From positions 1-7,015 of the forward strand of contig JAILGR010000049.1 of the NCBI GenBank assembly GCA_024696565.1: DNA of 7,015 nucleotides, given 5' to 3'. Shown here in pieces: positions 1 through 6,061 of this stretch. The notes under the pieces were generated by a model. It worked only from the letters and a program-made list of their open reading frames with translations, made no database searches and was not told where the DNA came from. Both the position numbers and the translations under genes were made by a program. The DNA is from Acholeplasmatales bacterium (GTDB taxonomy: Bacteria; Bacillota_I; Bacilli_A; Acholeplasmatales; Anaeroplasmataceae). The first letter of the stretch is position 1, and each line of letters opens with the position of its first letter.

Positions 1-1
1 G

Positions 2-1918
2 GAATTATTAGATAGCTATTTTAAGGTTATTCAAGGATATAAATTTGTTAAGGGTTCAAGTAAATCATTTATCATTAATGATATTGAATCTCAATATGAA
101 TTATTAACATCTGATTTATCATCAATTAAAGCCTTTGGTGAGGTTTATTTTGATGAATCAATGAAGAAAATCAAGGCTCGTAAGAATAAAAAGACATTTA
201 TTAATATTTCATATAATGTAGTACTTTTAGATTTTACATTTGAAAATGAAAATTTAAGTCCTGAAGATATTAAAGCTATGCTTGAAGCATATAAAGAAAA
301 GAAGAGATTTATTAGACTTAAGGATGATACTATTCTAGAAATAGATGATGATTCAGCTAAGGAAATGATGGATTTCCTTGAAGATTTCAATATTTCTATT
401 AAGGATTTAAATAAGCCTATTACTAAACCATTAAATTATTTATTAAAATTAGTAAATGGTGTGGATAACAATTTATCACTTGATGAAAATATCATCAATA
501 TGATTAAGACTATCCAAAATTATACTAAATCTAAATTTGAACCAACTGCAAATTTCAAAGATTTACTTAGAAATTATCAGCTTGAGGGTTTCAAATGGCT
601 TAAAACATTATCAAGCTTTGGCTTTGGTGGTATTTTAGCTGATGATATGGGTTTAGGTAAAACATTAGAAATCATATCATTTATTGAATCAGATGAAAGT
701 GTAAAGCCATCTTTAATCGTATGCCCAATGTCACTTGTATATAACTGGGAAAATGAATGCCAAAAGTGGAAATTCTCATCAGATGTTAAACTAATTTTAG
801 GTTCTGTTGAAGAAAGAACTGATTTAATAAATTCAATTGATGATAATGTAAAGGCATTATATATCACATCATATGATTCTTTAAGAAGAGATGTTTCATT
901 ATATGAAAATCAATTTAGATTTGTTATAGCTGATGAAGCTCAATTTATTAAGAATCAATTTGCACAAAAGAGTGAAGCAATTAAATCATTAAATAGTGAA
1001 ATTAATTTTGCATTAACAGGAACACCAATTGAAAATGGTTTAGCTGACCTATGGAGTATTTTTGATTATTTAATGCCTGGATATTTATCTGATTATTCAC
1101 ATTTTAAATCAAGATATGAATCTTTAATAGCTCATGATGATATTGAAACACTAGATATATTAAAGAAAAGAGTTGCACCATTCATCTTAAGAAGAACTAA
1201 GAAAGATGTATTAAATGACCTACCAGATAAGACTGAAGAATATTATTACTGTAAGATGGATCAAAGACAAAGAGAAATCTATGATAGCTTTGTATTAAAA
1301 TTAAAAGATGATATTAAAGCTGGTGGAAATAATATATTAGCTTTATTAACAAGATTACGCCAAATTTGTATTACTCCAGAATTAATATATCAAGAACAAT
1401 TTGATAATACTAAGATTAATCTTGCTGCAGATTTAATTAAATCATCAATTGAATCTGGTCATAGATTATTAGTATTCTCTCAATTTGCTCAAGGATTCTC
1501 TATTTTATCTAGAGAATTAGAAAAGATGAATATTAAGCATTTTATTCTAGATGGTACGACTAAAGCTAAAACTAGAATGGATATGGTGGAAGAATTTAAT
1601 AGAAATCAAGATATTAAGGTGTTTATTATTTCTTTAAAGGCTGGTGGAACAGGCTTAAATTTAGTTGGTGCTGATATGGTAATTCATATGGATCCATGGT
1701 GGAATTCTAGTGCTGAATTACAGGCTACAGATAGAGCTTATCGTATTGGTCAAACTAAGAATGTATCTGTAATAAAACTAATTTGTAAAGACACTATTGA
1801 AGAAAAGGTTATTCGTTTACAAGAGATTAAAAGAGAACTTGCTGAAAGTGTCGTGGCTTCAGATTCTAGTAAACAAATTAAGCTTACTACTCAAGATATT
1901 TTAGAATTATTAGAATGA
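2..1918 (+). CDS. SWI2/SNF2-family ATPase (DEAD/DEAH-like helicase), 5' end outside window
   Basis: This is a double-stranded-DNA translocase of the SNF2 branch of superfamily 2, an ATP-driven motor that remodels or clears protein-DNA complexes; the cellular role of the bacterial members is poorly known. The frame is open from base 2, and 638 residues are visible. Residues upstream of the first ATG (base 161), such as FGEVYFDESMKK, still resemble the bacterial SNF2-associated domain, so that ATG is internal and the real start lies to the left. The SNF2 ATPase domain begins near residue 190 (RNYQLEGFKWL). Motif I is DDMGLGKT (214-221), motif II is DEAQ (311-314) and motif III is LTGTP (338-342). 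The C-terminal helicase lobe carries AGGTGLN (547-553) and QATDRAYRIGQ (574-584). All catalytic motifs look intact. Relatives often have an N-terminal SWIM zinc finger, which would be off-window. It ends at tandem TGA codons followed by a terminator. The family call is very safe; the cellular role is unknown. Confidence 0.95.
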   Translation, partial: ELLDSYFKVIQGYKFVKGSSKSFIINDIESQYELLTSDLSSIKAFGEVYFDESMKKIKARKNKKTFINISYNVVLLDFTFENENLSPEDIKAMLEAYKEKKRFIRLKDDTILEIDDDSAKEMMDFLEDFNISIKDLNKPITKPLNYLLKLVNGVDNNLSLDENIINMIKTIQNYTKSKFEPTANFKDLLRNYQLEGFKWLKTLSSFGFGGILADDMGLGKTLEIISFIESDESVKPSLIVCPMSLVYNWENECQKWKFSSDVKLILGSVEERTDLINSIDDNVKALYITSYDSLRRDVSLYENQFRFVIADEAQFIKNQFAQKSEAIKSLNSEINFALTGTPIENGLADLWSIFDYLMPGYLSDYSHFKSRYESLIAHDDIETLDILKKRVAPFILRRTKKDVLNDLPDKTEEYYYCKMDQRQREIYDSFVLKLKDDIKAGGNNILALLTRLRQICITPELIYQEQFDNTKINLAADLIKSSIESGHRLLVFSQFAQGFSILSRELEKMNIKHFILDGTTKAKTRMDMVEEFNRNQDIKVFIISLKAGGTGLNLVGADMVIHMDPWWNSSAELQATDRAYRIGQTKNVSVIKLICKDTIEEKVIRLQEIKRELAESVVASDSSKQIKLTTQDILELLE

Positions 1919-1925
1919 TGATATT

Positions 1926-1952
1926 AACTCCCTTTTTGGGAGTTTTTATTTT
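1926..1952 (+). terminator. Rho-independent terminator after the SNF2 gene
   Basis: A perfect 7-bp stem, AACTCCC (1926-1932) with GGGAGTT (1938-1944), closes a five-T loop and is followed by a T-rich tract. It starts eight bases after the stop codon. The T tract runs directly into the -35 box of the next gene. Confidence 0.9.
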
Positions 1953-1979
1953 GACAAAAAACAAATCTATTTGTATAAT
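1951..1979 (+). promoter_or_regulatory. Consensus sigma-A promoter of the rubrerythrin gene
   Basis: The -35 box TTGACA (1951-1956) and the -10 box TATAAT (1974-1979) match consensus at all 12 positions, with an ideal 17-bp spacer. Transcription should start near 1986, giving a leader of about 40 bases. A promoter this strong without regulation would be very active, which makes the palindrome inside it more likely to matter. Confidence 0.88.
1961..1974. promoter_or_regulatory. Candidate operator: palindrome inside the rubrerythrin promoter
   Basis: ACAAAT (1961-1966), two bases (CT), then ATTTGT (1969-1974) form a perfect 6-bp inverted repeat. It fills the downstream part of the promoter spacer and touches the first base of the -10 box, so a bound protein would block RNA polymerase. 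Rubrerythrins in anaerobic Bacillota are often under PerR, but the bases do not fit the PerR consensus closely, so no regulator is named. In such AT-rich DNA a repeat of this size can arise by chance. Confidence 0.4.
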
Positions 1980-2026
1980 TGAATTAGAGAATAATCTACA
2001 AAAATAAGAAAGAGGATGGAAATAAT

Positions 2027-2620
2027 ATGAAAAAATTTGTATGTAAAGTATGTGGTTATGTTTATGAAGGAGAAAGCTTACCTGAGGATTTTAAATGTCC
2101 TGTATGTAAAGCACCTGCAAAGGCATTCCAAGAGGTTGTTGGGGAAATGCAATTAGCTGCAGAACATGAATTTGGGGTTTATGCTAAGACAGTTAAGAAT
2201 AATCCTGATATTCCTGAAGCCGATAAGAAATATATTTTTGATCAATTAGTAGCTAACTTCAATGGTGAATGTAGTGAAGTTGGTATGTACTTATGTATGG
2301 CACGTATCGCTCATAGAGAAGGATGCCCTGAAGCTGGTTTATATTGGGAAAAGGCTGCATTTGAGGAAGCTGAACATGCTGCAAAGTTTGCTGAACTATT
2401 AGGTTCTGATTTAGAACCAAATATGACTGATTCTAACAAGAAGAATTTAGCATGGAGAGTTGAATGTGAATTTGGTGCAACAGCTGGTAAAGTAGAACTA
2501 GCTAAGATGGCTAAAAAATATAATCTAGATGCTATTCATGATACAGTCCATGAAATGGCTAGAGATGAAGCTAGACATGGTAAAGCTTTAAAAGGTTTAT
2601 TAGAACGTTATTATAAGTAA
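2027..2620 (+). CDS. Reverse-type rubrerythrin (NADH peroxidase, rubredoxin plus diiron domain)
   Basis: This is a cytoplasmic non-haem iron peroxidase that reduces hydrogen peroxide to water in anaerobes, using electrons passed to its diiron site through a rubredoxin-type iron. Its 197 residues have the rubredoxin-like domain first (about 1-38, ligands C6-x-x-C9 and C24-x-x-C27). The ferritin-like four-helix domain follows, with E81/E84, E114-x-x-H117, E148 and E181-x-x-H184 as probable diiron ligands. Classical rubrerythrins have the opposite order, with rubredoxin at the C terminus. No signal peptide or membrane segment is seen. The start is supported by AGAGGA (2011-2016), ten bases upstream. 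The gene stands alone between its own strong promoter and a terminator. The physiological electron donor (NADH through a reductase, or reduced rubredoxin) is known for relatives and is inferred here. Confidence 0.93.
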   Translation: MKKFVCKVCGYVYEGESLPEDFKCPVCKAPAKAFQEVVGEMQLAAEHEFGVYAKTVKNNPDIPEADKKYIFDQLVANFNGECSEVGMYLCMARIAHREGCPEAGLYWEKAAFEEAEHAAKFAELLGSDLEPNMTDSNKKNLAWRVECEFGATAGKVELAKMAKKYNLDAIHDTVHEMARDEARHGKALKGLLERYYK

Positions 2621-2625
2621 TTAAT

Positions 2626-2660
2626 AACCCCAGTTCAATATTTAAGAACTGGGGTTTTAT
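2626..2660 (+). terminator. Strong Rho-independent terminator after rubrerythrin
   Basis: A perfect 11-bp stem, AACCCCAGTTC (2626-2636) with GAACTGGGGTT (2646-2656), closes a 9-base loop and is followed by a short T run. It starts six bases after the stop codon and is the most stable hairpin in the window. Confidence 0.93.
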
Positions 2661-2731
2661 AACGCACACTTTTTGTGTTATTTTGACAAAATAAAGAATA
2701 ATTATCACAAAAAAATCCCATAATCTAGTCC

Positions 2732-2737
2732 TATAAT
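2732..2737 (+). promoter_or_regulatory. Possible -10 box of the HtrA gene
   Basis: TATAAT lies 32 bases before the HtrA start codon and upstream of its ribosome site AAGGAG (2753-2758). The expected -35 position, 17 bases further up, is a run of A without a TTGACA-like match. The promoter is therefore weak, activator-dependent, read by another sigma factor, or misplaced here. Confidence 0.35.
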
Positions 2738-2769
2738 AAAGATAAGTTAAGGAAGGAGTATGAGATAAA

Positions 2770-3987
2770 ATGAGAAAAAAGATATTATTAGGAGTTTTAG
2801 CTATACCTACTATTTTGGTATTGGCTAGCTGTAATTCTAAAATTGAGTCAGATCAAAGTAATACAAATGATTATATATCTAATCAGGTGAAAGAAAATTC
2901 AACTGATACAAATACAAAAGATAAAACTTTATTGTATGATCCATTATATAAAGCAACAACTGCTAGCTTAAGTATTAGTGATACAGGCTCAGTAAAAACT
3001 AGTGTTGAAGAGACTGTGGAGATTGTTTATGATTCTGTCGTTTCAATTAGTGCGACATCAACTAGTAGTCAATCTGCAGGTTCTGGGGTGTTAGTTGCTG
3101 AAGATTCAGAACTAGGATTAAGTTATTTAGTTACATGTTTTCATGTTATTGAAGACTCATCAATTTTTGAGGTTACATTAAGTGATGGTACAAGCTATGA
3201 AGCATCACTTGTTGGTGGCTATTCTGATTTAGATTTAGCTGTATTATCTATTGAAAAAACAGATTTATGTTATGCTTCATTATATGCAAATTCTGATGAA
3301 TTGAAATTGGGTTCATCTGTAGTTTGTATTGGAAATCCATTAGGTACATTACCAGGGTCTGTTTCAAGTGGTGTTGTATCATATGTTAATCGTGTTGTTC
3401 AGGTAGATACATATAGTTATAGAACATTAATTCAAACTGATGTTGCTATTAATAGTGGTAACTCAGGTGGTGGTTTATTTAATACTTCAGGAGCTTTAAT
3501 TGGTATTGTTAATGCTAAATATTCCCAAACTGGTATTGAAGGTTTAGGTTTTGCAATTCCATCAAATGATGTAGTAAAAACAATAGAAGAATTGTTAAAA
3601 AATGCCAAGTATGACGTAAATAATAAGGTATGGCAAGAAGGATATATTGAAGGTGATTATGAGTTTGGCTTTACTATTTCTTTAGGATATTATTCATCTG
3701 GCTTTGGAAGAAGAACTGCTGTTTATTATGTTTCTTCAGTAAATAGTTTAGATTTATATACAGGTAATGAGTTACAAGCTGAAGATATCATTGAATCTAT
3801 TAAAGTTGATTATGCTGATTCATCTAAAACTGATGAAACATATATAATTGATGTAAATGAAGATCCTAATTTATGGTTATATAGCCTAGATTTAAGCTTA
3901 GAAGATACACTTGTTTTTACAGTTATAAGAGGCAATAGTCAAATAGATGTAAGTGTATCTGTTGATCAATTCATTTATAGTATTTAA
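2770..3987 (+). CDS. HtrA/DegP-like trypsin-fold serine protease, predicted lipoprotein
   Basis: This is a predicted cell-surface protease of the HtrA/DegP type (family S1C), which degrades or refolds damaged exported proteins. Its 405 residues start with a lipoprotein signal: positive residues RKK (2-4), a hydrophobic stretch, and the lipobox L18-A19-S20-C21, so Cys21 should be lipid-modified and anchor the protein outside the membrane. A polar linker rich in Ser, Thr, Asn and Asp runs to about residue 75. The protease domain (about 80-275) has a complete triad: His125 (TCFHV), Asp155 (SDLDLAV) and Ser232 in GNSGGG, preceded by the typical QTDVAIN. Residues 290-405 are probably a divergent PDZ-like domain with no clear carboxylate-binding motif. 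Most Bacillota HtrA proteins use an uncleaved membrane anchor rather than a lipobox. AAGGAG (2753-2758) supports the start. The protease call is firm; the PDZ assignment is tentative. Confidence 0.92.
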   Translation: MRKKILLGVLAIPTILVLASCNSKIESDQSNTNDYISNQVKENSTDTNTKDKTLLYDPLYKATTASLSISDTGSVKTSVEETVEIVYDSVVSISATSTSSQSAGSGVLVAEDSELGLSYLVTCFHVIEDSSIFEVTLSDGTSYEASLVGGYSDLDLAVLSIEKTDLCYASLYANSDELKLGSSVVCIGNPLGTLPGSVSSGVVSYVNRVVQVDTYSYRTLIQTDVAINSGNSGGGLFNTSGALIGIVNAKYSQTGIEGLGFAIPSNDVVKTIEELLKNAKYDVNNKVWQEGYIEGDYEFGFTISLGYYSSGFGRRTAVYYVSSVNSLDLYTGNELQAEDIIESIKVDYADSSKTDETYIIDVNEDPNLWLYSLDLSLEDTLVFTVIRGNSQIDVSVSVDQFIYSI

Positions 3988-3992
3988 TATTT

Positions 3993-4021
3993 AAAGACTC
4001 TGTTGAAAAATGGAGTCTTTT
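3993..4021 (+). terminator. Probable Rho-independent terminator after HtrA
   Basis: AAAGACTC (3993-4000) pairs perfectly with GAGTCTTT (4013-4020) around a 12-base loop, with only four T at the end. It is weaker than the others in the window because of the large loop and short T run. The loop contains the likely -35 box of gltX. Confidence 0.7.
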
Positions 4022-4031
4022 CCTATATAAT
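4003..4031 (+). promoter_or_regulatory. Probable gltX promoter nested in the HtrA terminator
   Basis: TTGAAA (4003-4008) and TATAAT (4026-4031) are separated by exactly 17 bases. The -35 box lies in the loop of the preceding terminator hairpin, and the spacer contains its 3' arm. Transcription would start near 4038, leaving about 15 bases of leader, just enough for the ribosome site GAGGTG. Confidence 0.7.
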
Positions 4032-4035
4032 AGGA
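4021..4035. promoter_or_regulatory. Palindrome over the gltX -10 box
   Basis: TCCTAT (4021-4026), ATA, then ATAGGA (4030-4035) form a perfect 6-bp inverted repeat that covers the whole -10 box and ends just before the predicted transcription start. It could be an operator. It could also be chance, since part of the symmetry comes from the TATAAT sequence itself. Confidence 0.35.
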
Positions 4036-4053
4036 AAGAATTGAGGTGAAATT

Positions 4054-5715
4054 ATGGCTGATTATAATGATTTAGCCGAATTAATATTTCCAGATATTAA
4101 TTTAACAGTAGAAGATTTAGAGAAAAAATATCCAAAGAGAAATTTACAAGAAGGAGCAATGGTAACAAGATTTGCTCCAAGTCCTACAGGATTTTTACAT
4201 ACAGGAAGTTTATTTACATCTTTAGTTTCAGCAAGATATGCTAAACAAAGTGGTGGTGTATTTTATATTCGTCTTGAGGATACAGATACAAAAAGAGAAA
4301 TACAAGGTTCTGGTGAATCTTTAATTGAACAACTAAAAGTATTTGATGTTATTCCTGATGAAGGCTATATTTCTGATACAAAAGAAATTGGTGCCTATGG
4401 TCCATATAAGCAATCTAATAGAGCTGACATCTATAAGGTTTGTATTAAACATTTAATTAAAATGGGTAGAGCTTATCCTTGTTTTTGTACTCAAGAAGAA
4501 TTAGCTGCCCTAAGAAAAGAACAAGAAGCTAATAAAGAAATCCCCGGTTATTATGGAAAATATGCTAAATATAGAAATTATCCAATTGAAGAAGCTATGA
4601 AAAGAATTCAAAATGGTGAGGACTATATTATTAGATTTAAATCAATGGGTGACCATAATAATAAAGTATCATTCCATGATGAAATTAGAGGAGATTTAGA
4701 ATTAACTGAAAATGATCAAGACATTGTAATTTTAAAAGGTGATGGACTTCCAACATATCATTTTGCTCATTTATGTGATGATCATTTTATGCACACTACT
4801 CATGTAACAAGAGGTGAGGAGTGGTTACCATCATTACCTATTCATTTAGAATTATTTGATACTATGGGCTTTGAAAGACCAAAATATGCTCATTTCCCTG
4901 TAATAATGAAAGTTGAAAATGGTAATAGAAGAAAATTATCTAAGAGAAAAGATGTTGAAGCAGCTGTTTCATATTTCCTTGAACAAGGTTATCCTAAATA
5001 TGGCTTTATTGAATATTTATTAACTATTGCTAACTCTAATTATGAAATGTGGAGAAATGAAAATTTAGATAAAGATTTCTATGATTTTAAATTATCATTC
5101 GATAAAATGAGTCTTGATGGTGCATTATTTGATTTAGAGAAAGTACAAAGCATTTCTAAAGAAAGAATGGCATATCGTAAGGCTTCTGATTTAAAAGATG
5201 AAGTTAAAGAATGGGCTAAGACTTATGATGTTAATTTCTATAATAAGATAGTAGCCGATGAAGAATTCTTTACTAAAATTTTAAATATTGAAAGAGAAAA
5301 AGAAAAACCTAGAAAAGACTATTCTAAATACTCTGATATTTATCCAATTATTTCATTCTTCTATGATGATGTGTATAACGAGTTTAATTTAAATGAATTA
5401 GATTTTGGTCAATTTGATAAAGCTATAGTTAAAGAAGTATTAGAAGATTATGTTAATACTATTGATTTATCATTAGATGAAGAGTCTTGGTTTAATTCAA
5501 TGAAGGAATTATCTACAAGACATGGATTTGCTGATAATGTTAAGGTATGGAAGAAGAATAAAGAAGCTTATAAAGGTCATGTTGGCGATGTTACAGGCTT
5601 CTTAAGAGTTGCATTATCTGGTAGAGGAGTTTGTCCTAACCTATATTATATTATTCAAATATTAGGTAAGGAAAAGACTTTAGATCGTATTAATAGAGTA
5701 ATTAATACTTTATAA
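4054..5715 (+). CDS. gltX: Glutamate--tRNA ligase (glutamyl-tRNA synthetase), long clostridial type
   Basis: This cytoplasmic class I aminoacyl-tRNA synthetase charges tRNA-Glu with glutamate, using ATP. The Rossmann-fold catalytic domain starts with FAPSPTGFLHTGS, in which HTGS (49-52) is the HIGH-like signature, and includes the RLEDTD motif (73-78). The KMSKS-like loop is KLSKR (294-298). The helical anticodon-binding region fills the rest, to residue 553. The protein is longer than the usual 460-500 residues: about 36 residues precede the catalytic fold, a layout I associate with a clostridial GluRS group. A zinc-site remnant, C143-x-C145, is present, but the distal Cys seems replaced by Tyr170. 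GAGGTG (4043-4048) lies five bases before ATG, and an in-frame TGA at 4042 excludes a longer start. A tRNA-Glu gene lies just downstream on the other strand. The gene is monocistronic, between its own promoter and a terminator. Confidence 0.95.
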   Translation: MADYNDLAELIFPDINLTVEDLEKKYPKRNLQEGAMVTRFAPSPTGFLHTGSLFTSLVSARYAKQSGGVFYIRLEDTDTKREIQGSGESLIEQLKVFDVIPDEGYISDTKEIGAYGPYKQSNRADIYKVCIKHLIKMGRAYPCFCTQEELAALRKEQEANKEIPGYYGKYAKYRNYPIEEAMKRIQNGEDYIIRFKSMGDHNNKVSFHDEIRGDLELTENDQDIVILKGDGLPTYHFAHLCDDHFMHTTHVTRGEEWLPSLPIHLELFDTMGFERPKYAHFPVIMKVENGNRRKLSKRKDVEAAVSYFLEQGYPKYGFIEYLLTIANSNYEMWRNENLDKDFYDFKLSFDKMSLDGALFDLEKVQSISKERMAYRKASDLKDEVKEWAKTYDVNFYNKIVADEEFFTKILNIEREKEKPRKDYSKYSDIYPIISFFYDDVYNEFNLNELDFGQFDKAIVKEVLEDYVNTIDLSLDEESWFNSMKELSTRHGFADNVKVWKKNKEAYKGHVGDVTGFLRVALSGRGVCPNLYYIIQILGKEKTLDRINRVINTL

Positions 5716-5718
5716 TAT

Positions 5719-5745
5719 AAACCCACTTTTGTGGGTTTTTATTAT
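5719..5745 (+). terminator. Rho-independent terminator after gltX
   Basis: A perfect 8-bp stem, AAACCCAC (5719-5726) with GTGGGTTT (5731-5738), closes a four-T loop and is followed by a T-rich tract. It starts three bases after the stop codon. Confidence 0.92.
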
Positions 5746-5750
5746 TATAA

Positions 5751-5780
5751 AAATAAAAAAAGGATTGATAAACAATCCTT
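5751..5780 (-). terminator. Rho-independent terminator of tRNA-Glu (minus strand)
   Basis: AAGGATTG (5760-5767) pairs with CAATCCTT (5773-5780) around a 5-base loop. The A-rich run on the left becomes a U tract in the minus-strand transcript, so it ends transcription coming from tRNA-Glu, 11 bases past its CCA end. It sits back to back with the gltX terminator, which separates the two converging units. Confidence 0.88.
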
Positions 5781-5791
5781 GATTTTTCAAT

Positions 5792-5867
5792 TGGTACCCA
5801 CTACGGGGGTCGAACCCGTAATCTTCTCCTTGAGAGGGAGACGTGTTAACCATTCCACCAAGCGGGC
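5792..5867 (-). tRNA. tRNA-Glu, anticodon CTC
   Basis: The minus strand folds into a 76-base class I tRNA. The acceptor GCCCGCT pairs with AGTGGGT, including G1-U72 and G5-U68 wobbles. The short D arm is GTG/CAC. The anticodon stem TCTCC/GGAGA holds the loop CTCTCAA, giving anticodon CTC, which reads GAG. The 5-base variable loop is AGATT, and the T stem ACGGG/CCCGT holds TTCGACC. Discriminator A73 and an encoded CCA follow. Bodies of Bacillota tRNA-Glu are similar, including the TTGGT start of the D region. CTC is the G-ending-codon isoacceptor; the usual tRNA-Glu(TTC) should lie elsewhere. Its cognate synthetase gene, gltX, is the next gene, on the opposite strand. Confidence 0.95.
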
Positions 5868-5887
5868 AACTTTAAACTGCAATGTGT

Positions 5888-5916
5888 ATTATACATAATA
5901 GATAGTTGAATGTCAA
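5888..5916 (-). promoter_or_regulatory. Consensus promoter of tRNA-Glu (minus strand)
   Basis: Read on the minus strand, TTGACA (5916-5911) and TATAAT (5893-5888) are perfect matches with a 17-bp spacer. Transcription should start near 5881, leaving a leader of about 14 bases for RNase P to remove. Confidence 0.87.
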
Positions 5917-5924
5917 CTAATTTA

Positions 5925-5953
5925 TTGTTTTATTTGGGTAAAAGACTTATAAT
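5925..5953 (+). promoter_or_regulatory. Probable promoter of tRNA-Arg
   Basis: TTGTTT (5925-5930) and TATAAT (5948-5953) are separated by 17 bases. The -10 box ends only six bases before the mature tRNA 5' end, so the predicted start coincides with, or lies within a base or two of, tRNA position 1. The -35 box is 8 bases from the divergent tRNA-Glu -35 box. Confidence 0.7.
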
Positions 5954-5959
5954 TTTATT

Positions 5960-6036
5960 GTCCTCGTAGCACAGCTGGATAATGCATTCCCCTCCGACGG
6001 GAAAGACCAGGCGTTCGAATCGCCTCGGGGACGCCA
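5960..6036 (+). tRNA. tRNA-Arg, anticodon CCG
   Basis: The plus strand folds into a 77-base class I tRNA. The acceptor GTCCTCG pairs with CGGGGAC. The D arm has GCA/TGC plus a C13-A22 mismatch. The anticodon stem TTCCC/GGGAA holds the loop CTCCGAC, giving anticodon CCG, which reads CGG. The variable loop is AGACC, and the T stem AGGCG/CGCCT holds TTCGAAT. Discriminator G73 and an encoded CCA follow. No convincing terminator separates it from the membrane-protein gene starting 25 bases later. I found no CGG codon by eye in any coding frame of this window, so it decodes a rare codon here. Confidence 0.95.
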
Positions 6037-6049
6037 ACGAAAAAATAGT

Positions 6050-6055
6050 GGGGTG
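6050..6055 (+). promoter_or_regulatory. Ribosome site supporting a GTG start for the membrane protein
   Basis: GGGGTG lies six bases before GTG at 6062, a good position, and resembles GAGGTG used by gltX. No comparable site precedes the downstream ATG at 6265. This supports translation beginning at 6062 in a frame different from the main body of the gene. Confidence 0.55.
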
Positions 6056-6061
6056 TTTTTA

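Noticed and set aside
161..163. ATG as the true start of the SNF2 gene
   Set aside because: The frame is open to base 2, family-like residues continue upstream of it, and no well-spaced ribosome site precedes it.
145..390. Minus-strand open frame of 81 codons inside the SNF2 gene
   Set aside because: It lies fully opposite a clear, motif-rich gene and its serine-rich product looks like reverse translation of AT-rich coding DNA.
577..867. Minus-strand open frame of 96 codons inside the SNF2 gene
   Set aside because: It is antisense to the conserved ATPase motifs and has no ribosome site or family resemblance.
1916..1921. TGA TGA as tryptophan codons (mycoplasma-type code)
   Set aside because: Tryptophans in all the proteins are TGG, and a terminator starts eight bases after the first TGA, so TGA acts as a stop.
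2015..2029. Four-codon ATG frame overlapping the rubrerythrin start
   Set aside because: Its ATG lies within or directly after the rubrerythrin ribosome site and has none of its own; it looks incidental.
2666..2685. Second small hairpin (ACAC, five T, GTGT) after the rubrerythrin terminator
   Set aside because: The four-base stem is too weak and the 11-bp terminator just upstream suffices.
2683..2688. TTGACA as -35 box for the HtrA gene
   Set aside because: No -10-like sequence lies 15-19 bases downstream; the nearest TATAAT is 43 bases away.
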